Notes under the pieces: model-generated
What the model saw: only the letters and a program-made list of their open reading frames with translations
Told to the model about the DNA's origin: nothing
Database searches by the model: none
NCBI GenBank assembly: GCA_020434585.1
Contig: JAGRAN010000037.1
Location: forward strand, 1 to 45,154
Direction of reading: 5' to 3'
Length of the DNA stretch: 45,154 nt
Source of the DNA: Bdellovibrionales bacterium
GTDB lineage: Bacteria; Bdellovibrionota_C; UBA2361; SZUA-149; JAGRAN01
Part shown: positions 1-9,007 of the stretch, piece after piece
How the letters are laid out: each line of letters begins with the position of its first letter
Position numbering within the stretch: the first letter of the stretch is position 1
Made by a program: the position numbers and the translations under genes

Positions 1-647
1 TTGCGCTCGTTGATGCGGAAATAAGTGGACAGCTCCATCGGGCAGCGCACACCTTTCGGCACATAAACAAACGAGCCGTCAGTAAAGACCGCTGAATTAA
101 GTGTCGCGAAAAAATTATCGGTGTAGGGGACTACTGAGCCGAGGTATTTCTTAATGAGCTCAGGGTGATTTTTAACTGCTTCCGAAAAGGAACAAAAGAT
201 TATTCCGTGCTTCTCGAGTTCGGCCTTAAATGTAGTGGCAATCGATACGCTATCGAAGACCGCATCAACCGCAACGCCTGCTAGCCGCTTTTGCTCAGCA
301 AGTGGTATCCCGAGCTTTTCGTACGTTCGCAGCAGCTCTGGATCAACTTCGTTGAGACTTTTGAATTTCGGAGTGCTCTTTGGTGCAGAGTAGTAAACTA
401 CGTTCTGATAATCGATTGGGGGGTAATTGACGAAAGCCCATTCAGGCTCTTCCATCTCCTGCCACTTGCGGAAGGCCTTAAGGCGCCATTCGAGCATGAA
501 CTCGGGCTCCTCCTTCTTCGCTGAGATAGTGCGAATCACCTCTTCGTTGAGACCAGGCTCAACGCTGTCAGCGTCAATTTCAGTCACGAATCCATACTTG
601 TATTCGCGCTGGGCTAACTCTTCGAGCATCTCATTTTCTGTGCTCAT
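1..647 (-). CDS. sufB: Fe-S cluster assembly protein SufB (N-terminal part, runs off the left edge)
   Basis: SufB is the scaffold subunit of the SufBCD complex that builds iron-sulfur clusters in the cytoplasm. The reverse strand reads without a stop from an ATG at 647 to the window edge, giving about 215 residues. Family hallmarks are visible: the early KYGFVTEID segment, [30 protein letters not shown], a YYSAPK segment and, near the edge, [18 protein letters not shown] followed by TYFRIN. An AAGGAG lies about 10 bases before the ATG and supports this start. The rest of the gene, and probably sufC/sufD, lie to the left. SufE and a sulfurtransferase sit apart at 24564-25886. The identification is secure; only the truncation by the window is a limit. 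Confidence 0.96.
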   Translation of the reverse strand, partial: MSTENEMLEELAQREYKYGFVTEIDADSVEPGLNEEVIRTISAKKEEPEFMLEWRLKAFRKWQEMEEPEWAFVNYPPIDYQNVVYYSAPKSTPKFKSLNEVDPELLRTYEKLGIPLAEQKRLAGVAVDAVFDSVSIATTFKAELEKHGIIFCSFSEAVKNHPELIKKYLGSVVPYTDNFFATLNSAVFTDGSFVYVPKGVRCPMELSTYFRINER

Positions 648-1008
648 TCAGCGGTTTCTCCTTGCCGTTGATGAAATTTACCTGCTTACCTGCAAAGGCG
701 AAGACTGGTTATAGCAGAAATAAACTGGGGTTTATAATCGCCTAAAACCATTTGAAAAAGACTAGAACACTGCTGGCACGCCAAGCAAAAACCAAGCAGT
801 TGTGCCACAAAACACTTGAAATTACAAGCGTTTAGACAAGAAATATATACTTGAATATATAATTATAGTTTACCCTGATACGGACGCAAGTCAAAGCACT
901 AAGTCTGAGCAGACTAGATTGAGTTCAGTAGATTACTAAGCTATATTTCGGCGATTCATTCGTCGACCTCTTTCAAATTCCTAGCACGGGTAATCCACCC
1001 GGGTGTGG

Positions 1009-1040
1009 CCCTGCGTCAGGCTTGAAAGTCTGGTGCAGGG
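1009..1040. other. Inverted repeat in leader of the 1317 gene
   Basis: CCCTGC at 1009-1014 is complementary to GCAGGG at 1035-1040, with a shorter CAG/CTG pair inside. It lies about 280 bases before the start of the GC-rich dehydrogenase-like gene. There is no T-run after it, so it is not a typical terminator. Confidence 0.4.
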
Positions 1041-1115
1041 ATGCCCGAAAGTCATTCCTATTTACTAATGTTTTTTGTGTTGTTGACGTGAAATACGCCT
1101 TCTTCCGGCTCAGGG

Positions 1116-1144
1116 GATGCTGTGAGACTTTGTCTGACAGCATC
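1116..1144. other. Strong inverted repeat in leader of the 1317 gene
   Basis: GATGCTGT (1116-1123) pairs with ACAGCATC (1137-1144), and inside it AGAC (1125-1128) pairs with GTCT (1132-1135) around a three-base loop, with one G-G mismatch. That gives 12 paired positions. No T-run follows. It could be a leader RNA structure of the downstream GC-rich gene; function unknown. Confidence 0.5.
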
Positions 1145-1316
1145 TTCTGAGTTTGCAGCTCGGTCCAACGAATTAGGACGAGCGCTCGGGATGCAATTCA
1201 CTTCTCAACCGGTTCTGCACGCTGTTAGCACGGCTTGCAGGCATTCCCTTACACGGGGGGGACGGCGCCAGAGTACGGTGACGTCTTCTTGTGTGTAAAC
1301 GTCGAAGGAGTCACGC

Positions 1317-2741
1317 ATGCTCCCCTCAATAACCACTACCGCTCTGCTGTCTGCACTGGCAGAGCAGATTCGTCTCGGCCGCGTCCAACAGACGCAGCCG
1401 GACGGCTACGCACGTCTAATCAACGCGCAGCTGTTCCCGGAGGAAGGCATCGCCCTTCCCTGCGGCAGGAAGCTCCAGGTGACGGCGAACATCGCCGCCC
1501 ACTGGTCAACCACCCGCTTCCCGTTCCTCGGCGGAGTTCGCGTTCTGCACATCTCGACCCCGGAACAGGCGCAAGCCGAAGCCATGGGTCTCGCTGCCGC
1601 AATGACGCGCAAGAACATCTGGCTCGCGCTGGTGCTCTCGAACTACCTGCAGCTGCTTCGTTCGCTCACCCATGACGGCCCGGTCGGTTCCATCGATCAG
1701 GTACTGTCCCAACTGACTCAGGTCAGTCTGAAGGGTGTGCCGGCGCAGTACCGCCGCGGAGGCGTCAAGGCCACGCTGCTGTTCTCGCTCGATCCGCGCA
1801 CGCTGCCGGTCGAAGTTCGCGCCCTGGTCTTCATGGCTCTGGGTCGTGTCGCCGGGCTGTATCTGCCTCAAGGGGCCGGTCAGCTCTCGGTCGACGCCGG
1901 ATGTTCGCCGGACGATATGGTCGCTGCCGCCCTGGGCTGCAGCGGTCGCATCGATCGCCCCTTCGCTGGCTTCGGTCCGGTGCAGGGAGGTCACGGTGAT
2001 CCCTCTCCGGTGACGGCGGAAGCGACTCTGCTCGGTCTGAACGCGGTCTCTCCGATCCTGTTCGGCCAAGGCAAGTCGCTCTCCGGCCTCAACGTCGCGC
2101 TCGAAGGTGCGGTGGGCAAGGTCGGAACCGCGATCGCCTCGGAGCTGCTCGGAGCCTACGGAGTCGGACATCTGTTCGTCAGCGACGTCGACGAAGCACG
2201 CCTCGAGCAGCGCTTCGGATCGATGTCGGATCGCGTCACCATCGTCCCTCCGAAGGACGACGCGCTCTACCTCGACACTCCGTGGGATGTCGCGATTCCC
2301 GCGTCGGGCCGCTTCCAGCAGTTCGGCGTGAACCTCGCAACCAAGCTCGCATCGGCCAACGAGGAGCGCAGAACTCGACTGCTGGCGGGACCCCAGAACT
2401 GCATGTTCTTCCCGCCCGAGGTCGAGCGCTCCACCGAGATCCTGCACCGCGCCGGCATCGTCACGCTCGACGACGCTGCGCTCAGCGGTGGAGGAGTTGC
2501 CTGCGTCGCCGGCGAAGGGTACTACAACACCCCTCCGCTGAGCCGACGCGAGCAGCAGGAGAACCGGCCGGTTCTGAGTGCCGCGATCAGCGACGGCTTC
2601 GCCATGCTGATCGACATCGCCAGGCAGCTGCAAATGCCGCCAACGGCGTTGTTCCACGCGATCACGGACCGGGCACGCGCCGTCCTGGATGTCGGAGATG
2701 ATGTGTTCTCAACTTCGAGTCCGGCCAGCAGCCCTGCCTAG
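1317..2741 (+). CDS. Divergent Glu/Leu/Phe/Val (ELFV) amino-acid dehydrogenase-like protein, GC-rich
   Basis: The 474-residue product aligns by eye with leucine/phenylalanine-type amino-acid dehydrogenases, which oxidatively deaminate amino acids with NAD(P). Visible pieces, in order: AAAMTRKN (Lys99), GGVKATLLFSLDPR (Lys151, matching the family GGGK lysine), DAGCSPDDMV, GDPSPVTAEA before the Rossmann domain, a dinucleotide-binding stretch around EGAVGKVG followed by VSDVDEA, then LLAGPQN and ALSGGGV near the C-terminus. The two lysines, normally about 12 residues apart in leucine dehydrogenase, are about 52 apart here, so an insertion separates them and the substrate may differ. AAGGAG at 1305-1310 fixes the ATG start. 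Base composition is far above the neighbours (41 of 60 G+C at 2101-2160), suggesting transfer. It ends tail-to-tail with the 2794 gene. Family is likely; true substrate is unknown. Confidence 0.7.
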   Translation: MLPSITTTALLSALAEQIRLGRVQQTQPDGYARLINAQLFPEEGIALPCGRKLQVTANIAAHWSTTRFPFLGGVRVLHISTPEQAQAEAMGLAAAMTRKNIWLALVLSNYLQLLRSLTHDGPVGSIDQVLSQLTQVSLKGVPAQYRRGGVKATLLFSLDPRTLPVEVRALVFMALGRVAGLYLPQGAGQLSVDAGCSPDDMVAAALGCSGRIDRPFAGFGPVQGGHGDPSPVTAEATLLGLNAVSPILFGQGKSLSGLNVALEGAVGKVGTAIASELLGAYGVGHLFVSDVDEARLEQRFGSMSDRVTIVPPKDDALYLDTPWDVAIPASGRFQQFGVNLATKLASANEERRTRLLAGPQNCMFFPPEVERSTEILHRAGIVTLDDAALSGGGVACVAGEGYYNTPPLSRREQQENRPVLSAAISDGFAMLIDIARQLQMPPTALFHAITDRARAVLDVGDDVFSTSSPASSPA

Positions 2742-2793
2742 GCCGGGACGTACGTTCGTCTACAGGTTGTGGAATGATTTCGGTCTTCCCGCC

Positions 2794-3870
2794 TTATTTT
2801 GGCGCGGGCTTGGATGCGCCCTGGTAGTGCATAAAGAGCAATAGCCCGGACCGCTGCAGAAATAGACTAAACAAAATCGTGCCGGCCATATATATGCACA
2901 TTTCCTCGATAGTGCACTGGAGCGGCAGGTCATACAGTCTCGCGATGAGCACTCGCAGCGGCAGCATTACGTTGAAGAAGAACGCGTAATGCACAGCGAA
3001 CACCAAGAAAGAAAAGCGTCCGCACCAATCAAAAATAGGAATCTTCATCGGGACACCGAGCTGCTCAAGGAGGATTGCGAACGCGATCGCTGCCGCCTGA
3101 ACCCCCCAAATGTACATGATGCCAACAAACTGAGAGGCAACTAAATACTCATTGTCCCAGACACTGTCTAAGTTAAGCACCCAGTATTCACCATACAGCC
3201 AAAAGGGAACCGTCAGCAGGAGGCCTGCAGAGAAGGACAGCAGGTGCTTGGGAAGACGGCCAAAACTCTTGCCGTGATGGTGAAAATATCCAAGCAAGTA
3301 ACCAACACAGCCTGAACCAATAAAATACTCCAGGCGTGACTCGTATTGAAAAGTAGGCAGCTGGAGACCACTTCTAACTGACTCGTTAATTGCGGCAGCC
3401 AAAGAATCCATCGGCAAGGCCCAGAAAAAGGTCTGCGCAAAAAACAAAATTAAAACACCTAAGCATCCGAAGCATCGGTGAATGCTTGCCAGCAGCATCA
3501 ACACCAGCATCCAAGTCAAAAGCGGGCCCCATGTCAGCGCCTGCCCCAGGTCAAAAGTTCTAAAAAAGCTTTCAAAGAAAAAGAACACAAAGAGCGATGC
3601 ATAGATGCCCATCTTACTCCAGTAAACGGGTCGATAGTCTGTCGGAGTGCGCTTGCCGATATTGAAGGCAGCAAGGGCCAGGAACAAATGGTCGCCGCTT
3701 GGAGTTAGGTTGTAGAAAAGCCACTGTATAAAGCCGTCCGGCCGCAGTCCCAGAGAACCGTTCAGCACGCCGGTGTAGTGCTGAATCATTGCCAATATGA
3801 TGTATAGGCCGCGAAGAAAATCTAACGCATGAACTCGGCGCTTTGCTAAAGAGTCGTTTTCAGCATCCAC
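2794..3870 (-). CDS. Acyltransferase-3/DUF1624-like multi-spanning membrane protein
   Basis: A 358-residue integral membrane protein with roughly 9-10 hydrophobic segments. The N-terminus carries R-x-x-ALDFLRGL followed by a membrane span containing a histidine (MIQHY), the arrangement seen in membrane acyltransferases such as the acyltransferase-3 and DUF1624 (heparan-glucosaminide acetyltransferase-like) families, which transfer acyl groups to cell-envelope sugars. The start is a GTG at 3870, since the nearest ATG is out of frame; the ribosome site is weak. It follows the TraB-family gene by about 10 bases on the same strand, so the two are probably cotranscribed. The exact acceptor cannot be told from sequence. 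Confidence 0.6.
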   Translation of the reverse strand: MDAENDSLAKRRVHALDFLRGLYIILAMIQHYTGVLNGSLGLRPDGFIQWLFYNLTPSGDHLFLALAAFNIGKRTPTDYRPVYWSKMGIYASLFVFFFFESFFRTFDLGQALTWGPLLTWMLVLMLLASIHRCFGCLGVLILFFAQTFFWALPMDSLAAAINESVRSGLQLPTFQYESRLEYFIGSGCVGYLLGYFHHHGKSFGRLPKHLLSFSAGLLLTVPFWLYGEYWVLNLDSVWDNEYLVASQFVGIMYIWGVQAAAIAFAILLEQLGVPMKIPIFDWCGRFSFLVFAVHYAFFFNVMLPLRVLIARLYDLPLQCTIEEMCIYMAGTILFSLFLQRSGLLLFMHYQGASKPAPK

Positions 3871-3880
3871 ACAGTTGTGC

Positions 3881-4762
3881 CTACTTGGTTAAATCCCAAG
3901 CTTGAAGCCACTCAACAGAAACGGGCTTTAATCCGAATTGAGATTTAAGTTTCTGGTCTAGGTCGGGCATATGGCCGCCGCCGTAAAAAATAGCGAATGT
4001 CTTTTTACCAGTGCCCAGCTCTTCCTTAAGAACTTTTAGCGCCGCATCGTTTCTCCCGCTAATTAGCGTCGAGCCTTCTTTGCCGTTAAGAGCCTGTATC
4101 AGCACATCCGTGCTTTTGAATTGCTCGGCCATCAAACGTTTCAAGCCACGCGAACGTGCAACGGGATCGGGACTCAATACCAACATTAGCAGCTGTGCTT
4201 CAAGCGCGGCCTGCGGAACGTTCTGCTGATGGGCATAGCTCGCTGCCATCAGCCGCATGAACATTGTAAGAAAGCTCTCACCCCGCTCTTCCATTTGCTG
4301 GGTAAATTCTTCGGGTGAAGTATCAGCGTGAACGAAATTCGCCGCACTGTAGTCAACCTTGTCTAGCTGGAACTCTAGTCCTAGCAGGTTTGTCAAACCT
4401 AGTTGGAAACTAGAAATTATGCTGCGTGGTTCGCCCTCGCCTTTAATTGGAACAGTTCCTTTGGGAGCTACGAGCTCGTAGAGAACTGCATCATACTTCG
4501 CAAATCTTTTATTAAGAGCTGCGTAGTAGGAGCCTTCACCAATATGCACCGCTGAAATTAAATCTACTTTGGGATAGCCCGAGCGGCCGGATGCTGGAAC
4601 GTAGTGGACAATCGAAGTCTCGAGGGAAACAGGTTCGCCGCTGGCGTTTTTGGCGACCCGCATAAACTCGCCGCCAACAACTTCCTGACCAACAGCCGAA
4701 GAAACGCCGACAAAAAGAAAATAGAAAACAAGGAACCGAATAAGTGAAACAACAAAACCCAT
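3881..4762 (-). CDS. Secreted TraB/GumN (Tiki-like) family protein
   Basis: A 293-residue protein with an N-terminal hydrophobic signal segment (about residues 5-25). The TraB superfamily, which includes metal-dependent Tiki-like proteases and pheromone-shutdown proteins, is indicated by a strand-ending SAVHIG motif, then YDAVLYELVAP with a conserved Glu, and near the C-terminus FAIFYGGGHMPDL, matching the family's second G-x-x-H motif. A helical middle region of about 120 residues separates these. A GGAAGG lies about a dozen bases before the ATG. It is the first gene of a probable two-gene unit with the acyltransferase-like gene. A role in envelope protein or peptide cleavage is an inference from the family. 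Confidence 0.65.
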   Translation of the reverse strand: MGFVVSLIRFLVFYFLFVGVSSAVGQEVVGGEFMRVAKNASGEPVSLETSIVHYVPASGRSGYPKVDLISAVHIGEGSYYAALNKRFAKYDAVLYELVAPKGTVPIKGEGEPRSIISSFQLGLTNLLGLEFQLDKVDYSAANFVHADTSPEEFTQQMEERGESFLTMFMRLMAASYAHQQNVPQAALEAQLLMLVLSPDPVARSRGLKRLMAEQFKSTDVLIQALNGKEGSTLISGRNDAALKVLKEELGTGKKTFAIFYGGGHMPDLDQKLKSQFGLKPVSVEWLQAWDLTK

Positions 4763-5043
4763 GAGCTGCGCCCTTCCTTCTCAATCAAAATGGCTGTAAC
4801 GAGCAACGTCTAGAAAATCGATATTTAACGCCAATAACTTCACCACATATTATATACGGCCTAGCCAGCCTAAAAAACCCTTAAATTTCAGCAACCTGCT
4901 TAGAGTGTTTCCACTGCTCCTTCGAGTCTATCGAACGTAAAATATTCCACTCCGAGATTCCCTCCCTCCACTGAACGCTTCAGGGTTTACTTTGCTTCCG
5001 ATCAACTTCGACTAGGGTTTAACAACTGGAGGAAGGTTTAAAC

Positions 5044-5052
5044 ATGGTGTAG
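5044..5052 (+). other. Two-codon mini-ORF (ATG GTG TAG) in frame just upstream of the sua5 start
   Basis: The only good Shine-Dalgarno here, GGAGG at 5028-5032, is 11 bases from ATG 5044 but 29 bases from ATG 5062. ATG 5044 is in frame with the sua5 reading frame, but is followed by GTG and then a TAG stop; four codons later comes the ATG used by the full protein. Either ribosomes terminate and re-initiate, or this is a recent nonsense change in an originally longer N-terminus. The motif is directly visible; the regulatory role is inference. Confidence 0.4.
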
Positions 5053-5061
5053 GTTTACGCC

Positions 5062-6045
5062 ATGATTCTCGCCGCCACTGAGGAAAATATTTCTAAGGCT
5101 GCTGCAGTTATTAGAGCCGGCGGAGTCGTCGCGTTTCCCACTGAAACTGTATACGGTCTAGGAGCAAACGCACTGAGTGATGCGGCTGTCCGAAGCATTT
5201 ATGCGGTCAAGGAACGCCCTCGGACCAATCCGCTGATTGTACACATTGCCGACTTTGCTGCGATTGGGTCCGTAGCCCAGATAGAAAATCCGGAAACGTT
5301 ACGGCGCCTCAATGCCTTGAAAGCCTTTTGGCCTGGTCCTTTGTCTGTAGTGCTGCCCAAACAACCGGGAATTTCGTCCATCGCCACCGCAGGTTCCGAT
5401 ACGGTCGCTGTTAGGATTCCAGCGCATCCATGCTGCCAAGCGATTATTAAAGCGGCTGGCGTTCCAATTGCTGCGCCTAGCGCCAATGCCTTCGCCGCAA
5501 TTAGCCCCACCACAGCGGAGCACGTCGCTGAGTCCCTAGGAGACAAGATAGATCTAATCATCGACGGTGGTCCTTGCCGAGTCGGACTCGAATCTACCGT
5601 TCTATCGCTGGTTGAATCTACGCCGCGAATACTTCGGCCAGGGGCGGTAACCAAAGAGCAGCTGACTGAGGCGCTGGGAGAAGTCCACACAGAAAAGCTG
5701 AGACTCGACGAAGAAACTCCTCAGCTTTCACCAGGACTACTCAAGCGACATTATGCCCCCAAGACACCCCTTAGATTCAGATCGAATTTTGACGAAAGCA
5801 ATTTACCTGAACGCACAGGCCTGATTTCCTTCGGCGAGCCCGAGAACCGAAGTGCTTTCTATAGGGTACTCGTGCTTCCCGAAGACGACCTTAGCGAAGC
5901 CGCTAGAAATTTGTTCAAGGCCTTGCACGAGCTGGATCATGCGAACCTCGACCTTATCCTTGTCGATCGCTGCAACGAATCGGGAATCGGGGCTGCGATA
6001 ATGGATCGTTTAAACCGTGCGGTAGACAACGATGACACTAAGTAG
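5062..6045 (+). CDS. sua5: L-threonylcarbamoyladenylate synthase (long Sua5 form)
   Basis: Makes threonylcarbamoyl-AMP from threonine, bicarbonate and ATP, the first step of t6A37 modification of ANN-decoding tRNAs. The 327-residue length fits the two-domain Sua5 form rather than the short TsaC. The YrdC domain (about residues 1-200) shows the opening AGGVVAFPTETVYGLG, the KxR motif region in KERPRTNPL, VAVRIPAHP and APSANAFAAISPTTAEHV, and ends in LRPGAVT. A linker with SPGLLKRHYAP leads to the Sua5 C-terminal domain (about 230-327). The start is ATG 5062; the better-spaced upstream ATG 5044 is closed by an in-frame stop. The last 14 bases overlap the next gene, implying coupling. Confidence 0.93.
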   Translation: MILAATEENISKAAAVIRAGGVVAFPTETVYGLGANALSDAAVRSIYAVKERPRTNPLIVHIADFAAIGSVAQIENPETLRRLNALKAFWPGPLSVVLPKQPGISSIATAGSDTVAVRIPAHPCCQAIIKAAGVPIAAPSANAFAAISPTTAEHVAESLGDKIDLIIDGGPCRVGLESTVLSLVESTPRILRPGAVTKEQLTEALGEVHTEKLRLDEETPQLSPGLLKRHYAPKTPLRFRSNFDESNLPERTGLISFGEPENRSAFYRVLVLPEDDLSEAARNLFKALHELDHANLDLILVDRCNESGIGAAIMDRLNRAVDNDDTK

Positions 6046-7090
6046 ATCAACGATTAAGCCGCTAAATGTTGACTGGCTCCGCTCCGTTATATCCGCAAGG
6101 GATGGTGAAACAAAGCTCGGTCAAGACCTGACTTCTTTTGATGGCAGTGCAAGCGTTGAATCCTTTCTAACGAAATGCGCCGAGTCAGGTGTAAAGTTCG
6201 CCCTAATTGGCGTCCCCGAAGACATCGGTCCACGAGCTAACTTGGGGCGGGGTGGTGCTAAGGGCGCTTGGGAAGCCTTTCTTGGACAATTCGCCAATAT
6301 TCAGGCCAATCAGATGTTCGACCACAGTCACCTCGCCGTCCTGGGGGCTGTGGACCTAGGAGGAATCGAGGAAAAGTCTGCTGATTCCCCTGCTGAACTT
6401 AGGAAATTGTGCGAAGAAATCGACGAGCATGTCGCAGCCGCAGTGGAAACAATTGTTAAACATGGTCTGGAACCAATTGTCATTGGCGGCGGCCACAATA
6501 ATGCACTGCCGATAATGCGTGGAATCGTTCGCGCCCGCTCTGCGGTGAGTAACAGTACGTTTAAACTTGGATGCGCTAATCTCGACGTGCATTTGGATTT
6601 TCGAAGAATCGAAGGGCGCCACAGCGGCAATCCGTTTCGCTACGCCTACGAAGAGAAACTTCTGCACGCTTATTTCGCACTCGGGACAAAAGACAGCTAT
6701 AATAGCGCCGAATCAATTGAATCGCTGCGTCGAGCCGGATTTCACTTCGTAAGCTACGAAGATTTGTTTGTACGCTGCTGCACAACGCTAGACTCAGCAG
6801 TTGATGCTGCTGTGAATTACTTCTTAAATTCGAGTTGCTTCGTCGGCATAGAACTCGATCTGGATTCAATAAACGGCCTACCAGCAAGTAATCCCGTTGT
6901 TGGTGGATTCACACTTGAGCAAGGTACTCGCTACATTTTCTCCCTTTCTTCCAGGCTGCCCTGCGCATATTTGCACCTGCCTGAAGGCGCACCAGCCCAC
7001 GCCCCTGACGGAGAGAGAATCGTTGGGCGAGCGCTGCTTGAGCTGGTTCTAGCCTACGTAAAGGGCCGTGCTCACTGCTGTTTGCTCTAG
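6032..7090 (+). CDS. Arginase-superfamily hydrolase, formimidoylglutamase-like
   Basis: Binuclear-manganese hydrolases of this superfamily cleave guanidino or formimino groups. The protein (352 residues) has all metal-ligand motifs: GGGHNN (the GGGH form seen in formimidoylglutamases, instead of GGDHS), NLDVHLDFR (D-x-H-x-D) and ELDLDSI (D-x-D). A RRIEGRHSGNPFRYA segment follows the second motif, as in HutG/RocF relatives. Its start overlaps the sua5 end by 14 bases, so the two are translationally coupled, although no functional link is known. No other histidine-degradation (hut) gene is visible in the window, so the substrate, formiminoglutamate or another ureido/guanidino compound, stays open. 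Confidence 0.75.
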   Translation: MTLSRSTIKPLNVDWLRSVISARDGETKLGQDLTSFDGSASVESFLTKCAESGVKFALIGVPEDIGPRANLGRGGAKGAWEAFLGQFANIQANQMFDHSHLAVLGAVDLGGIEEKSADSPAELRKLCEEIDEHVAAAVETIVKHGLEPIVIGGGHNNALPIMRGIVRARSAVSNSTFKLGCANLDVHLDFRRIEGRHSGNPFRYAYEEKLLHAYFALGTKDSYNSAESIESLRRAGFHFVSYEDLFVRCCTTLDSAVDAAVNYFLNSSCFVGIELDLDSINGLPASNPVVGGFTLEQGTRYIFSLSSRLPCAYLHLPEGAPAHAPDGERIVGRALLELVLAYVKGRAHCCLL

Positions 7091-7128
7091 CAAGCAACAC
7101 ATCCCGCCCCAGTCCACATAACATTTGC

Positions 7129-7362
7129 ATGGGATGGAATATATTCGATTTATTCAAAGCTGAGAGCGAAGACCTGCAGTCCACGCCAGCCAGCCCTACT
7201 TTTGCTGAAGAAAGTGTTGAGCGAATCGAACGCACCAACAAGCGTCTGACAATTTCACCGATTGCCCCTCCGACCCAGGCTAAGTCGACAAGCACTCACA
7301 AAAAGCTCAAATCCGCTAAACAAACTAGAATTGTCAGCGGACCTATGGGAATCAAACGCTAG
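7129..7362 (+). CDS. Small hypothetical protein
   Basis: A possible 77-residue gene starting MGWNIFDLFK and ending in a basic tail (PMGIKR). The middle is rich in Ser, Thr and Pro with a KSTSTHKKLKSAK stretch, so it is probably unstructured. It fills the space between the arginase-family gene and the nucleotidyltransferase, in the same direction, and has base use like its neighbours. There is no clear ribosome site. I do not recognise a family; it could also be chance coding. Confidence 0.35.
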   Translation: MGWNIFDLFKAESEDLQSTPASPTFAEESVERIERTNKRLTISPIAPPTQAKSTSTHKKLKSAKQTRIVSGPMGIKR

Positions 7363-7462
7363 TTCTCACGACAATCCGACTTTGCCATTTTAAAAATATG
7401 TGGTGAATATAACCGGATGTAATGGTCTAATCTTTTAGAGCCTAAAACTGTTCGACATAGCG

Positions 7463-9004
7463 TTGACCCCGTACGCACAAAAAATTGCCGATTTTATACT
7501 TTCGCAAAAGCGCGCGATCCCGCGAGACAGCGAAGAACTACGCCGACGCGTCCTGGCGCAGGATCCAGGTGCGCTTAAAGCAGCCAGAGAAATAGCAGAC
7601 CTTGTCGCGGCTCTGCCGGAGCATCCCGACGCTAACGGTCAACAGCCAACGGCTCTGCTAGTTGGTGGATTTGTCCGTGATGCAGTTCTTGGTTTGCACC
7701 CAAAAGATGCAGACTTGGAGGTTTATGGTGTCCCATCGACTGCCTTGCAGGAGGCCTTAGAACGAGCGTATCCAGGCAAGGTAGATCTGGTAGGAAAAGC
7801 ATATGGCGTTATTAAGGTTGAATTCGAAGCTGAAATCGACATCGACATTGCAATTCCGCGTCCACCCTTCGGAGTAAACCGAGCTCTGCACCATAGCGGC
7901 GACCCCTCGATACCTCCGATCGAAGGCGGACACTTGCGCGACTATACAATGAACAACGTAGCCGCCGATCCCTACACCGGCGAAGTGTACGACTGGTGGG
8001 GAGGGATTGACGACTTAAACAGCAATCAGTTGCGTGCTACCTATCCAGAGTTTTTTATCACCGATCCCTTGTGCGTATGGCGCGGAGTTCAATTTAGCGC
8101 TAGACGACAATTAATTCCCGAACAAAAAACTCTCGCTCTCATGCGGCACATGGTCGCCGAAGGCATAGTAGATCAGATTGAGCCCTATCAGCGGCGGCTT
8201 CAATTAAATAAACTTTTCTTTAAATCCAACATTCCCTCAATCGGCGTCGAGCTGATGCGCTCGCTGGGACTAATCCACCGATACGTAGACGTACTAGATC
8301 ACTGCTGTGAATCTGAAGCACTTTGGAACCGAACTTTAAAACTTACGGACACGATAAGTGAATTGCTCCAGACCGCTCCCTACGAGCTGGACGAACATGA
8401 AGTTGTTAACTGCTTCGGCAGTGCGCTTTGCAGCGGATTGCATCCTGAGAGTAACAATAGTCAGGATAAGCTGATTGATGCTGCACATAGCTTTAGCACA
8501 GCGCTTGGCTTCAGCCCGCAGTTTGCGGCAGCCGTAGCTATGATTTTAATAAAGCTGCACCTAGTTGATAGCTTCGGAAAAAGCGCTCCTGCTAAAAAAC
8601 AGACACAACAGCTGGTAGTCAGTCGCCCAGGACGTGCTGCGGGAGGTCTCAACTTCGGACCTTCCAAATCCGACCCGAAGGCAGACTTATCGACAATACT
8701 TCGAGAAGCCTTTCCCGCATCTTGGAAGTCTTTACACTTATGTGCGAGCGCCGCCCGTTTCGTAGACTCCGGCCAGCGCAGTTCCAAGGGTGGAGATGAA
8801 TTTCTTAAAACTGCTCAGCTGCTTGGTGAGGATGATATTCAACGCGAAACGCTACTTTCGAAAGACGATTTAATTCGAACACTCCGGATTAAACGCGGTG
8901 CCCATATCGGCCTGATAATAGGTGAAGTCGAAAAAATGCGCTTCGAACTCGTAACAAAAAAGAGAGCGCTGCAGTACGTGCGGGAAAATCTGATGCCAGC
9001 CTAG
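7463..9004 (+). CDS. tRNA nucleotidyltransferase/poly(A) polymerase family protein (CCA-adding type head)
   Basis: Class II nucleotidyltransferases add CCA or poly(A) to RNA 3' ends. The head domain (about residues 55-220) shows GGFVRDAVLGL followed by KDADLEVYG (metal-binding D-x-D), VDIDIA-type acidic strand, GGHLRDYTMNNVAADPYTGE (the R-D-x-T-x-N motif), WWGGIDDLN and DPLCVWRGVQFSARRQL. The remaining C-terminal half is helical and, at 513 residues in all, longer than a minimal enzyme; it lacks an obvious HD motif. The start appears to be TTG at 7463, as no earlier in-frame ATG fits and the homologous region begins soon after. Likely the cell's CCA enzyme, but poly(A) polymerase is not excluded. 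Confidence 0.8.
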   Translation: MTPYAQKIADFILSQKRAIPRDSEELRRRVLAQDPGALKAAREIADLVAALPEHPDANGQQPTALLVGGFVRDAVLGLHPKDADLEVYGVPSTALQEALERAYPGKVDLVGKAYGVIKVEFEAEIDIDIAIPRPPFGVNRALHHSGDPSIPPIEGGHLRDYTMNNVAADPYTGEVYDWWGGIDDLNSNQLRATYPEFFITDPLCVWRGVQFSARRQLIPEQKTLALMRHMVAEGIVDQIEPYQRRLQLNKLFFKSNIPSIGVELMRSLGLIHRYVDVLDHCCESEALWNRTLKLTDTISELLQTAPYELDEHEVVNCFGSALCSGLHPESNNSQDKLIDAAHSFSTALGFSPQFAAAVAMILIKLHLVDSFGKSAPAKKQTQQLVVSRPGRAAGGLNFGPSKSDPKADLSTILREAFPASWKSLHLCASAARFVDSGQRSSKGGDEFLKTAQLLGEDDIQRETLLSKDDLIRTLRIKRGAHIGLIIGEVEKMRFELVTKKRALQYVRENLMPA

Positions 9005-9007
9005 GTG

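Larger units (their letters stand above)
648..1316. other. Long non-coding stretch: sufB promoter side plus GC-rich structured leader of the next gene
   Basis: About 670 bases without a credible gene. The left part (about 648-950) is AT-rich, contains several TATAAA/TATAAT-like words and presumably holds the sufB promoter reading left. From about 960 the composition rises and inverted repeats appear (1009-1040 and 1116-1144), which fits a structured leader for the GC-rich gene at 1317. No tRNA or known riboswitch was recognised. The composition change marks the probable left edge of a foreign block. Confidence 0.5.

Noticed and set aside
1506-2657. 383-residue open frame on the reverse strand inside the dehydrogenase-like gene
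   Set aside because: It is antisense to a gene with clear family motifs; high G+C leaves such frames open by chance, and its product has low-complexity Arg/Glu/Gln composition.
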